In this document: positions 19,979-27,891 of the stretch, one piece after another | How the letters are laid out: each line of letters opens with the position of its first letter | Numbering within the stretch: position 1 is the first letter of the stretch | Origin: Pseudomonadota bacterium | Lineage (GTDB): Bacteria; Myxococcota_A; Polyangia; Polyangiales; Polyangiaceae | Length of the DNA stretch: 64,000 nt | Direction of reading: 5' to 3' | Assembly: GCA_023398955.1 (NCBI GenBank) | Contig: JAEWRL010000021.1 | Coordinates: forward strand, 8,710 to 72,709 | Position numbers and translations under genes: made by a program | Notes under the pieces: model-generated | Databases searched by the model: none | Told to the model about the DNA's origin: nothing | What the model saw: only the letters and a program-made list of their open reading frames with translations

Positions 19979-21577
19979 TCATTCTCGTTCGAGATACGGC
20001 TGACCGTTGACGTCGCACGAGTAGAAGGCGTTGTACTCCGGATCGGCATCGAGGCCTCTGCCCTCGATCCAATCGGCCGATGCGCACGAAGGTCGACAGC
20101 AATCCTCCATCGTCGTGGTGTGATACATCCGTTCGCCGCTGCTCGTGCGGTCCCAGAAACCCGCGTTCAGTGCCGCTTGCTCTGCCGTAGTGACGCTGCG
20201 CTCGACCTCCGGCAGCCCCTGGGGCTCGAGCTTGCAGCCTGTTACTTCGGTAAGGTGTTGGGGGCACTCCACCTTCATGACATATACCGACCAGTTGAGG
20301 TGGTAATAGGCATCAGGATCGTTGCCCCGCAAGCAAGAGTCTTGGGCCTGCTCGGTGAGCCCCGGGATGCTCGATTGGATCTGGGTACACTGCTCGGAGA
20401 CCCAATCCTGGCAGGGCTCGGAGGAGAGGGACTCGTGTGTGACCCAAGAGATGTCCGTCTTGCACTCCATCGCGTGGGTGACGGGTTTGACGCCGCCGCT
20501 GCCGGGCTGTCCCATCTCCGGATAGGAGGTGTACAGGTACTCGCCGGAGGCCGATGCGGTGTTCGCGACCGGCGCGCATGCGTTGTTCGCTCCCAGGCCT
20601 CCAGCCGCCATGTAGACGTCGAAGCTCTCGTTCGTCGCGGCGGTGTTGAAGCTCTGCACGATGAGCGGCGGTGGAATGGGGATGGCCGAGCGGGGGTTCT
20701 CGCGATCGTTGGGATCCGCGAGGACCTGGTTGTCGATCTCGGGACTGGGGTAGGCGAAGACGAGCTGGTAGCACTGGCAGCAGGTGCTCTGGTCGTCACC
20801 GTCGATCCCGCCTCGATCGGCGTCGTGCCCGACGATCGCGTAGTGAAAAGCCTCGTTCCCGTCGTCGATCGCAGCTTGCAGCATCTCGGGGGAGAAGAGC
20901 ATGAACCGTGGACAGATGAAGGCTGTGTCGGCACCGGGCTTGGTAGCGGTGCTCTCCTGACAGGCATTGATGACGTTACACTTGCCACCACACAGGCTGC
21001 TCGTGTCTCCGGGAATGCATCCCTCTCCCTGGTAATCATCCTGATTATGGCACTGGCTTGGTGGAGGCAGGGCGTAGCTTCCTGGCCCGACGACGGCAGA
21101 GCCGCCAGAGGCGCTCCCTGCCGCACCGGCGCTGCCTCCCGTCGGGACACCCGCACCACCGCCTGTCGCTGCGCCACCTGTGGTTGCACCGCCAGCGCTG
21201 GGTGTGCCACCAGTGACACCGCTCGCGCCACCACTGCTCGGAGAGCCGCCGAGCGCGCCGGAGCTTCCTCCGCTGGGCACGCCCCCCTGCGCGGGCATGC
21301 CACCGCTGCCGGCGGTGCCTCCGCTCCCTGTTCCTCCTGTGGTCCCCGTTATGCCTCCAGAAGCGTTCTCACTGCCGCCAGTGGTCGGAGAGAAGCCGCC
21401 GGTCGCTGACGTAGCACCGCCGCTGGTTTGATCCCCGCCAGCGGCCGCGTTGCCGCCCACCCCCGTTGCGCCGCCGCTGGTACCGCCGCTCCCGTCGTCA
21501 GAAGCAGCGGACCCCGCCGAACACCCGAGCAGCAACGATGCACAAAGGACCGCAGAAGATGATAGAAGGAAGCGCAT
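19979..21577 (-). CDS. GH45-like endoglucanase lipoprotein with circularly permuted block order
   Basis: A 532-residue predicted lipoprotein (lipobox LLLGC, Cys19) with a Gly-rich linker to about residue 165. The Cys-rich domain (174-532) contains the GH45 double-psi-barrel blocks. A region resembling the GH45 YAC...PWAVND...YGFAA segment is at 220-250. CCQCYQLVFAY is at 266-276. IVQSFNTAATNESFDVYM (306-323) carries D320, aligning with the catalytic acid D121 of Humicola Cel45A. VECPQHLTEVTGC (436-448) matches the normal GH45 C-terminus. After that, at 485-498, comes YHTTTMEDCCRPSC, matching the GH45 N-terminal TRYWDCCKPSC with catalytic base D492. The start block is therefore at the end: a circular permutation. 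Alignment is by eye. Likely acts on beta-glucans at the cell surface; activity is untested. Confidence 0.78.
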   Translation of the reverse strand: MRFLLSSSAVLCASLLLGCSAGSAASDDGSGGTSGGATGVGGNAAAGGDQTSGGATSATGGFSPTTGGSENASGGITGTTGGTGSGGTAGSGGMPAQGGVPSGGSSGALGGSPSSGGASGVTGGTPSAGGATTGGAATGGGAGVPTGGSAGAAGSASGGSAVVGPGSYALPPPSQCHNQDDYQGEGCIPGDTSSLCGGKCNVINACQESTATKPGADTAFICPRFMLFSPEMLQAAIDDGNEAFHYAIVGHDADRGGIDGDDQSTCCQCYQLVFAYPSPEIDNQVLADPNDRENPRSAIPIPPPLIVQSFNTAATNESFDVYMAAGGLGANNACAPVANTASASGEYLYTSYPEMGQPGSGGVKPVTHAMECKTDISWVTHESLSSEPCQDWVSEQCTQIQSSIPGLTEQAQDSCLRGNDPDAYYHLNWSVYVMKVECPQHLTEVTGCKLEPQGLPEVERSVTTAEQAALNAGFWDRTSSGERMYHTTTMEDCCRPSCASADWIEGRGLDADPEYNAFYSCDVNGQPYLERE

Positions 21578-21714
21578 GGTCTCGGCGGTAGGCTACCACA
21601 GTGGGAGGAGCCCGCCGCTGCATTCGCGCGCCAGAACCTGAATCTGTGCATGTCGAGACGGCTGCCACCGCGGAAAGAACCCCGGTGTGGCTGCATGGGC
21701 GACGCCGCCCAGCG

Positions 21715-22251
21715 CTACGTTGATTGCACCGCTTGGATCTCGATCTCCACGTCGACGCGCTCACCGACCAGTACGCCGCCAGCCTCCAGGACCTGGTTCC
21801 ATTCGAGGCCGAATTCGCGGCGGTCTACCGATGTGCTTGCGGTGAACCCAACGCGCTGGTTGCCCCAAGGGTCCTTGCCTTGCCCGCCATACTCGGCCTG
21901 AAGCACGACCTCGCGAGTAACGCCGTGCATCGAAAGATCCCCCGTAATCTGGAGACCGCTGGGCCCGGCTTTCTCGACCCTCTTACTCCTGAACGTCAGC
22001 TTCGGGTAGCGCTCTGCGTCCAGGAAGTCGGCCGAGCAGAGGTGCTTGTCCCGGTCTGCGACACCAGTGTCGATGCTGGCGGCGTCAATCTCGACGTCGA
22101 CCTGGGTGGGCACGAAATCGGCTTCGTTCAGGGCCATTTTGCCGCTCCAGCGGGCGAAACGGCCATGCACCTTCGCAAAGACCATGTGGCGCACAGTGAA
22201 TCCGATGCTGGAGTGGGTGGTATCGATAGACCATGATTTTCCTTGGGTCAT
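21715..22251 (-). CDS. YceI-family protein
   Basis: A 178-residue YceI/polyisoprenoid-binding lipocalin-like protein. Matching stretches are WSIDTTHSSIGFTVRHMVFA at the N-terminus, the central ADFLDAERYPKLTFRS, GDLSMHGVTREVVL and the C-terminal VGERVDVEIEIQA. Members bind isoprenoid-type lipids in an extended beta barrel. This copy has no signal peptide, so it is probably cytoplasmic, as many bacterial paralogues are. ATG 22251 follows GGAG with a 5-base gap. No operon partner. Confidence 0.92.
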   Translation of the reverse strand: MTQGKSWSIDTTHSSIGFTVRHMVFAKVHGRFARWSGKMALNEADFVPTQVDVEIDAASIDTGVADRDKHLCSADFLDAERYPKLTFRSKRVEKAGPSGLQITGDLSMHGVTREVVLQAEYGGQGKDPWGNQRVGFTASTSVDRREFGLEWNQVLEAGGVLVGERVDVEIEIQAVQST

Positions 22252-22589
22252 GCTGTCTCCTGTCGTTGGTTGGGGGAGGGGCCGGCATCGCGGCTGGCCG
22301 TGCGGGAGCGTGTTCGTGGTGGAACTGGCGGCGTTGCACCGGTCCTCATCCCCGGCGTTGCTGTCACGGTGACATAGGACCTCAGCGCGGCGCGACGAGT
22401 GCGCTAACGGGGAACCGATTGTTCCGCGCGTGGGACGAACCAGCTAGCCGAGGTTATGGGAGAGGTTCAGAGCAGGCAACTCGACTGACCGGGCGCCCGC
22501 CGGGACCGAAGGACCCGACCGCGGGCTGCAGGGCGCCGGACGAGGTACTCGAGACAAGCCACCGGGACGGCGTCTCGGCGATGCCGGGT
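22252..22589. other. Intergenic region, nothing recognised
   Basis: About 340 bases between the YceI start and the stop of the OmpA-domain gene; both genes point left. A loose inverted repeat GGAAC-N5-GTTCC occurs near 22412. I see no gene and no convincing terminator. Confidence 0.4.
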
Positions 22590-23429
22590 TCAGCGGTTGA
22601 TGTACTTCCAGGCGGGCTGCCCTCCCGACTTCGTGCGCGGTGGCTCGATAGCCAGGATGTAGTCGACACGGCGGTTCTTTGGCTCGTCCACCTCGTCGCC
22701 GGTCTTGACGAGGGGGGAGGATTCGCCGAAGCCCTCGAACGCGACGGGAATCGTGAGGCCTCGCTTCACGAACCAAGCGGCGATTGCCTGGGCACGGCGC
22801 CGTGAGAGGTCCATGTTGTACGCTGCCGTGCCGACAGTGTCCGTGTGCCCGGCGATGAAGAGCTGGATGGAGCCGAGCTCCTGATACCTCGCAACTGCAG
22901 AAGTGATGCGCTCCAGACTGTCGGTGAGCTTCGGCACCTCCGCGGAGGCGATGGCTGCCCTGTCCGTCTCGAAGAGCACCTCTTCGTGCGGAATGGTGAC
23001 AGACCACGGGATCATGGCGATTCCGACCCAGTTGTCGTCCATGTCGTAGCCGTAGACTTCCACCTTGGCGATCTTGCGGCCAGAGCTTTGCTTCCATTGG
23101 ACGACGAGGGGAGAGCCCGCGGGCTTACCGTTGAACTGCGCGGTCTCCTCCGTGATGAGCGCGCCCTCCTCGTCGTAGACCTTCACGACAACCTGTTGCG
23201 CGCGCCGGTTCATGGTGACCTCGAGGCGGTGTCGCTCTAGGTCCACCTTCGAACGGTCCACGTTGAGCTTCAACTTGGCCCCAGCGGTGTGGGCTTCTTG
23301 CAGCTCAGTGGCCACCGATGCTGCGCGCAGGGCGGGGACCGCAGCGTCCTCGGCCGCATTCACGGAACGGGATGCCCCACCGAGCAGGGTAGCGACGACC
23401 GACGTGGTGACGACTATCGACGGCTTCAT
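22590..23429 (-). CDS. OmpA-domain peptidoglycan-associated protein
   Basis: A 279-residue exported protein. A signal peptide (MKPSIVVTTSVVATLLGG...NAAE) is followed by a beta-rich middle domain (about 50-150) and a C-terminal OmpA-like domain (about 155-260), which binds peptidoglycan noncovalently. The family motif is clear: LFETDRAAI at the start, then FIAGHTDTVGTAAYNMDLSR, RRAQAIAAWFVKRG, FEGFGESSPL and DEPKNRRVDYILA. The Asp and Arg that contact diaminopimelate are in TDTVG and NRRVD. ATG 23429 is preceded by GGAGG with a 6-base gap, better than the longer frame to 23483. A role as a periplasmic anchor is inferred from the family. Confidence 0.88.
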   Translation of the reverse strand: MKPSIVVTTSVVATLLGGASRSVNAAEDAAVPALRAASVATELQEAHTAGAKLKLNVDRSKVDLERHRLEVTMNRRAQQVVVKVYDEEGALITEETAQFNGKPAGSPLVVQWKQSSGRKIAKVEVYGYDMDDNWVGIAMIPWSVTIPHEEVLFETDRAAIASAEVPKLTDSLERITSAVARYQELGSIQLFIAGHTDTVGTAAYNMDLSRRRAQAIAAWFVKRGLTIPVAFEGFGESSPLVKTGDEVDEPKNRRVDYILAIEPPRTKSGGQPAWKYINR

Positions 23430-23574
23430 ATGGCGCCTCCGAGGCGCGGCTGGCTCGACGCAAACCTTGCGCCCGGCTGCCAACCTTGCCCACGGAAGAG
23501 GATGCTCCCACTCAGGGCCAGAAGCAAGCCGGTTCCGGAGGGGGGGTCTGGAGCGCCCTCCCTGCGCGGGAGAT

Positions 23575-23946
23575 TCATCCCCTCAGCGTGGCACCCTGAG
23601 CCGAAAGCGCCCGCCCCTGAGCAAGGTCAGCGAAGAACACGGCGAGCCAAACGGTGATCCCATCGGGAGCCGTCCAGATGATCCGGTGGCGAACGTGAGC
23701 TGGTAGGAAGCAGTGGTCGCCGGGGCGAAGCACCAGTGGCGGCTCTCCTTCCAACTCGAGGGCGGCCTCGCCTTGGAGCAAGGCGACCCACTCGTGCTCC
23801 GCCTGGTCGTACCAGAACCCAGGCGGCGAGGCGTGCCCCTGCGAGACGATACGTTCGACACGCGCTGGTCCCGCGCTGCAGAAGAGGACATCAACCAGCT
23901 CCTGCGGGAGGACGTTGGGCGCTGCGAAGAGATTGTCGATGTTCAT
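23575..23946 (-). CDS. Small single-domain cupin protein
   Basis: A 123-residue protein dominated by one cupin beta-barrel. Motif 1 resembles G-X5-HXH-X3,4-E-X6-G around FWYDQAEHEWVALLQGEA; motif 2 is LVLRPGDHCFLPAHVRHRI. It belongs to the phosphoribosylaminoimidazole-carboxylase-associated or helix-turn-helix-free small cupins, usually metal-binding, with unknown substrate. An in-frame ATG at 23967 adds seven residues; I favour 23946 because the homologous part begins with MNIDNLF, although GGGAG sits very close to it. Confidence 0.8.
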   Translation of the reverse strand: MNIDNLFAAPNVLPQELVDVLFCSAGPARVERIVSQGHASPPGFWYDQAEHEWVALLQGEAALELEGEPPLVLRPGDHCFLPAHVRHRIIWTAPDGITVWLAVFFADLAQGRALSAQGATLRG

Positions 23947-24169
23947 GCTCCCTGGGTAGCCCCTCATCGCGGGTCGAGGAAGTCAGCGCGGTCCCACCCC
24001 GTTTCGCGGCAGCTCTCGCTGTTCGGCCCGCAGGTCGCTAGCCGCGTCAGGGCGGGAACCGGTGAGTCGCCCGAAATTGCGCCCTCGCAAAGAGCGCGCC
24101 CCTTGGCGCGCCAGAAGCGAAGTGGCACTCGTTCCGTCGACCCGTCGTTGGCATAGGGAGTAAGCAAGC

Positions 24170-27085
24170 GTGAGCAAATCGTCCGATACGATCGTCGTCA
24201 AAGGGGCGCGCCAGCACAACCTGCAGGTCGACCACCTGGAGATCCCAAAGAACCAGCTCATCGTCTTCACGGGCGTGAGCGGGTCCGGGAAATCGTCCAT
24301 GGCGTTCGATACTCTGTACGCGGAAGGGCAGCGTCGTTACGTCGAGTCGCTCTCCAGCTATGCACGCCAATTCCTCGGCCAGATGGAGAAGCCCCGCTAT
24401 GAGCACATCCGCGGGCTCAGCCCCACAATTGCCATCGAGCAGAAGGCCGCGTCCTCGAACCCACGTTCCACGGTTGGCACCATCACCGAGATCCACGACT
24501 ACTTGCGCGTTCTGTTCGCCCGCATCGGCATCCAACACTGTCCCGACTGCGGCGTCGTCGTGGAGGCGCTGCCCACCGATGTCATCGTCGAGCGGGTCGC
24601 CCGATTCGACTCGGGGCCGGCGTTGATACTGGCGCCGCTGGTGGAGAACCGAAAGGGTGAGCACCGCGCCTTGTTCGGTGGACTCGTCGAACGAGGCTTC
24701 CTCCGGGTACGCGTGGACGGCGAAGTGCACCGCCTGGACGCGGTGCCCCCTTTGGACAAGCGTCGCAAGCACAGCATCGAGCTCGTCGTGGACCGCGTGG
24801 ATCCGTCGCGCACCGAGCGGCAACGACTGGCCGATTCCATCGAGACAGCGCTTCGGGAGGGCGGGGGCACGCTCGTGGTGGCGGCGGCGAGCGGCGGTGA
24901 CGACGAACGGCGGTACACTCAGCATTCAAGCTGTGCAAAGTGCGGGATCGGCCTGCCCGAACTGACGCCTCAATCGTTCTCCTTCAACAGTCCTCTGGGC
25001 ATGTGCCACGGATGCAACGGCCTGGGGGTACACGCGGAGATGGACCCAGCGCTCCTCGTTCCCGATCCTTCGCTCTCCATCCGGGAGGGCGCCATCCTAC
25101 CCTGGGCGTCCACGATGCAGCGCGGGGCAGGGCTCTCCTTCGGGATCTTCGCTGCCCTGGAGCGTGAGATGGCGCTAAACCTCGATTGTCCGTGGAAGCG
25201 CCTCCCAGCGCGGCAGCGGGAGCTGGTCCTCTATGGCACGGGTGACCGGCGCGTCCAGGTGCAGTGGACGGGAAGCCACGGTGACGTCAGCTGGCCAATG
25301 CAGTTCGAGGGCGTGATTCCAGCCATGAATCGGCGCTTTCGGGAGACCAAGAGCGAGGGCATGCGCCGTCACTACGCTCAGTTCATGTCCGAGCTGCCGT
25401 GCACCGAGTGCCTGGGGGCGCGCCTGCGTACCGAGTCGCGCGCGGTCCGGATTGGAGGCAAGACCATCGTGGAGATCGAGCAGAGCAGCGTCGACGAAGC
25501 CTTGGTTTTCTTTCGAGACCTGACGTTGGATCGGAGTGCGGCCCACATCGCTCTCGAGCCGCTGAATGAGGTGCGGGGCCGTCTCGAGTTCCTGCGAGCG
25601 GTGGGCCTCGGATACCTGTCGCTAGCCCGCAGCGGCGCCACGCTGTCGGGCGGGGAGTCCCAACGCATTCGACTCGCGGCGCAGCTCGGCAGCGAGCTCA
25701 GCGGCGTTCTCTACGTGCTCGACGAGCCGTCCATCGGCTTGCATCAGCGAGACAACGAGCGCCTCATACAAACCTTGGCGTCGCTTCGAGATCTCGGTAA
25801 CACCGTGCTCGTCGTGGAGCACGACGCGGATACCATTCGGCAAGCGGATCACGTGGTAGACTTTGGGCCCGGGGCGGGCCATCAGGGCGGGCATGTCGTG
25901 TTCGAGGGGAGCCCCCAGAAGCTGGCCCGGGGCGGTACGCTGACGGGACAGTACCTAGCCGGCACCCTTCAGATCGAGACCCCCGGGCAGCGCCGACCGC
26001 CATCTGGTCAGCTGGTGATCCGAAACGCTCGCGAACACAACCTGAAGGGCGAGGACGTGACCCTGCCGCTCGGCGTGTTCACGGCGGTGACCGGCGTTTC
26101 CGGTGCTGGCAAGAGCTCCCTGGTTACGGGAATCCTGCACCCGGCGCTTGCTCGCGTCCTTCACGGCTCGAAGACCAGCGTGGGGGCACACGATGGTATC
26201 GACGGTCTGGACCAGATCGACAAGATTATCCACATCGATCAGGCACCCATCGGGCGCACGCCGCGCTCGAATCCGGCAACCTACACGAAGCTCTTCGATT
26301 TGGTGCGGGCGCTGTTCGCCGCCACGCCTACGGCGCGCGCACGCGGCTACGGACCAAGCCGCTTCAGCTTCAACGTCGCGGGCGGTCGCTGTGAGGCCTG
26401 TGACGGAGACGGCTCGCGGCGTGTCGAGATGCATTTCCTACCGGACGTCTACGTGACCTGCGAGACGTGCCGCGGACACCGCTACAACGCGGCCACGCTG
26501 GAGGTGAGCTATCGGGACCTCAACATTGCGCAGGTACTGGACCTGAGCGTGGAAGAGGCGCTCACGGTGTTCGAAGCCCACCCGCAGGCCGTCAGCGTGC
26601 TCAAAACGCTCGTGGATGTGGGGCTCGGCTACGTGAAGCTCGGCCAACCCGCGCCGACCCTTTCGGGGGGCGAAGCTCAGCGCGTCAAGTTGAGCCGGGA
26701 GCTGGCACGCCGGGATACGGGCAGGACTCTCTACGTGCTGGACGAGCCGACCACGGGTCTGCACTTCGATGACGTAAAAAAGCTGGTGCTCGTGCTCGTC
26801 CGATTGGTGCAGAGCGGCAACAGCGTGGTGGTCATCGAGCACAACCTCGACGTGATTCGGGTGGCAGATTGGGTGATTGACCTGGGTCCGGAAGGCGGAG
26901 ACGGCGGGGGTCGCGTCGTCGCCAGCGGGAGCCCCGAGCAGGTTGCTCGGACCCCGGGCTCGCATACCGGACGCTGGTTGAAGGAGGAGCTGAAGCGGCA
27001 CCCGCCTGCCAGTGCCCCCCGTGGCGGCTCTGGGCGCCAGCGCCCCTCGCGAGGGACGACCAGGCGCCAGCGTGGCGCTGCCTGA
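24170..27085 (+). CDS. uvrA: Excinuclease ABC subunit A
   Basis: UvrA, the damage-recognition ATPase of nucleotide excision repair, 971 residues (the family is about 940). It has two ABC ATPase halves with Walker A GVSGSGKSS and GVSGAGKSS, and signature motifs LSGGESQRIRLA and LSGGEAQRVKLS. Zinc-binding Cys pairs are in HCPDCG, CAKCG...CHGCNGLG and CEACDGDG...CETCRG. Start is GTG 24170 with GGGAG nine bases upstream. The C-terminal 30 residues are an Arg/Gly/Pro-rich tail. It is not in an operon with uvrB or uvrC here; the next gene converges on it. It could be a second UvrA paralogue, since this cannot be decided from one window. Confidence 0.97.
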   Translation: MSKSSDTIVVKGARQHNLQVDHLEIPKNQLIVFTGVSGSGKSSMAFDTLYAEGQRRYVESLSSYARQFLGQMEKPRYEHIRGLSPTIAIEQKAASSNPRSTVGTITEIHDYLRVLFARIGIQHCPDCGVVVEALPTDVIVERVARFDSGPALILAPLVENRKGEHRALFGGLVERGFLRVRVDGEVHRLDAVPPLDKRRKHSIELVVDRVDPSRTERQRLADSIETALREGGGTLVVAAASGGDDERRYTQHSSCAKCGIGLPELTPQSFSFNSPLGMCHGCNGLGVHAEMDPALLVPDPSLSIREGAILPWASTMQRGAGLSFGIFAALEREMALNLDCPWKRLPARQRELVLYGTGDRRVQVQWTGSHGDVSWPMQFEGVIPAMNRRFRETKSEGMRRHYAQFMSELPCTECLGARLRTESRAVRIGGKTIVEIEQSSVDEALVFFRDLTLDRSAAHIALEPLNEVRGRLEFLRAVGLGYLSLARSGATLSGGESQRIRLAAQLGSELSGVLYVLDEPSIGLHQRDNERLIQTLASLRDLGNTVLVVEHDADTIRQADHVVDFGPGAGHQGGHVVFEGSPQKLARGGTLTGQYLAGTLQIETPGQRRPPSGQLVIRNAREHNLKGEDVTLPLGVFTAVTGVSGAGKSSLVTGILHPALARVLHGSKTSVGAHDGIDGLDQIDKIIHIDQAPIGRTPRSNPATYTKLFDLVRALFAATPTARARGYGPSRFSFNVAGGRCEACDGDGSRRVEMHFLPDVYVTCETCRGHRYNAATLEVSYRDLNIAQVLDLSVEEALTVFEAHPQAVSVLKTLVDVGLGYVKLGQPAPTLSGGEAQRVKLSRELARRDTGRTLYVLDEPTTGLHFDDVKKLVLVLVRLVQSGNSVVVIEHNLDVIRVADWVIDLGPEGGDGGGRVVASGSPEQVARTPGSHTGRWLKEELKRHPPASAPRGGSGRQRPSRGTTRRQRGAA

Positions 27086-27110
27086 AGCCGCTCGAACGCT
27101 CGAGCCAGCT

Positions 27111-27737
27111 CTACGACCGCCGTCGCCGCCGCTCCTCCTCGCGCTCGGGAGCGCGGTGCCGTAGGGCTCGTCCCTGTTCCGGCGCAGGGTCTCTCACGAG
27201 CCCCCAGATGCGGCGCCCTTCGTGATCCGCAGGAAGGTGCTCGGTGATAGGCTTTCCCTCCTCGTTCGTGAAGAGAAGGCAGTGGCAGTACTTGTAGACC
27301 TGCATGTCGTCGCAGGGACATATCCACGTGCGGTGTTCCGCTTCCTTCTGCTTGTCCGGATAGAACCGGCATGGGCAGAGCGTACGGCCAAGCTCATCCA
27401 GGTGCCGCCCCAGGCCCAGCAGCACCGCCTCGGTGACCGAGGAATCCGGGTGCAGGAACGTTCCGGACTTTTTCGAATAGTTGGCGGCAAGCCTTCGCGC
27501 TCGCTCCATGGAAGGAGCGCTGGGAAGCGGCGTCTCCTGCGCTTCGGTTGGGCCCGGAGGATCGGGTAGCGCGTCCAAGCTGGGCAATCGCCCCATGCGC
27601 AGAGCGGCCAAGCCGCCGAGCTTGGGCCTTGCCGTCTCTGGCGAGAGGTCGTCGGAGGCACTGGCCGCTTGGTCTTGGTGGCCGTCCGGAGGCTGTGATG
27701 GGCGCTTGTTCTTCATTGGGTTCTCGTGCGTTTCCAT
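27111..27737 (-). CDS. Ferredoxin-thioredoxin reductase catalytic-chain-like protein
   Basis: A 208-residue protein with an exact CPC-X16-CPC-X8-CHC signature: CPC at 121-123 and 140-142, CHC at 151-153. In ferredoxin:thioredoxin reductase beta chains these cysteines bind a [4Fe-4S] cluster and form the redox disulfide. The fold-specific surrounding (FLHPDSSVTEAVLLGLGRH before, HCLLFTNEEGKPITEHLP after) also fits. Unlike plant or cyanobacterial FTR (about 115 residues), it has a roughly 85-residue disordered N-terminal extension and an Arg/Glu-rich tail. No variable-chain or thioredoxin gene is adjacent. The frame is open to 28070, but the conserved part and the ATGs at 27737 or 27716 favour a short form that leaves room for the divergent FAD oxidoreductase promoter. 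Confidence 0.82.
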   Translation of the reverse strand: METHENPMKNKRPSQPPDGHQDQAASASDDLSPETARPKLGGLAALRMGRLPSLDALPDPPGPTEAQETPLPSAPSMERARRLAANYSKKSGTFLHPDSSVTEAVLLGLGRHLDELGRTLCPCRFYPDKQKEAEHRTWICPCDDMQVYKYCHCLLFTNEEGKPITEHLPADHEGRRIWGLVRDPAPEQGRALRHRAPEREEERRRRRS

Positions 27738-27891
27738 TGATGAGAGCCGCCGACCTGCTCGAAGGGTTCGGAATCGCCCGCGCGATGAGGGGCCGGCGCC
27801 GCCTCGAAGGCCGAGCTCTGCGGGGAGGCACCGAATCCACTCCATCGGCTGGAGCGGCTGCCGATGCGGCAGATTCGAGCTAGAGAGCGCC

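Noticed and set aside
20120..21409. 429-residue rightward frame
   Set aside because: Antisense to the GH45-like gene; no family features, and the opposite strand has signal peptide, linker and conserved Cys blocks.
27086..27110. Possible terminator between uvrA and the converging FTR-like gene
   Set aside because: GC-rich repeats at the uvrA end (CAGGCGCC...) pair only partly and there is no T-run.
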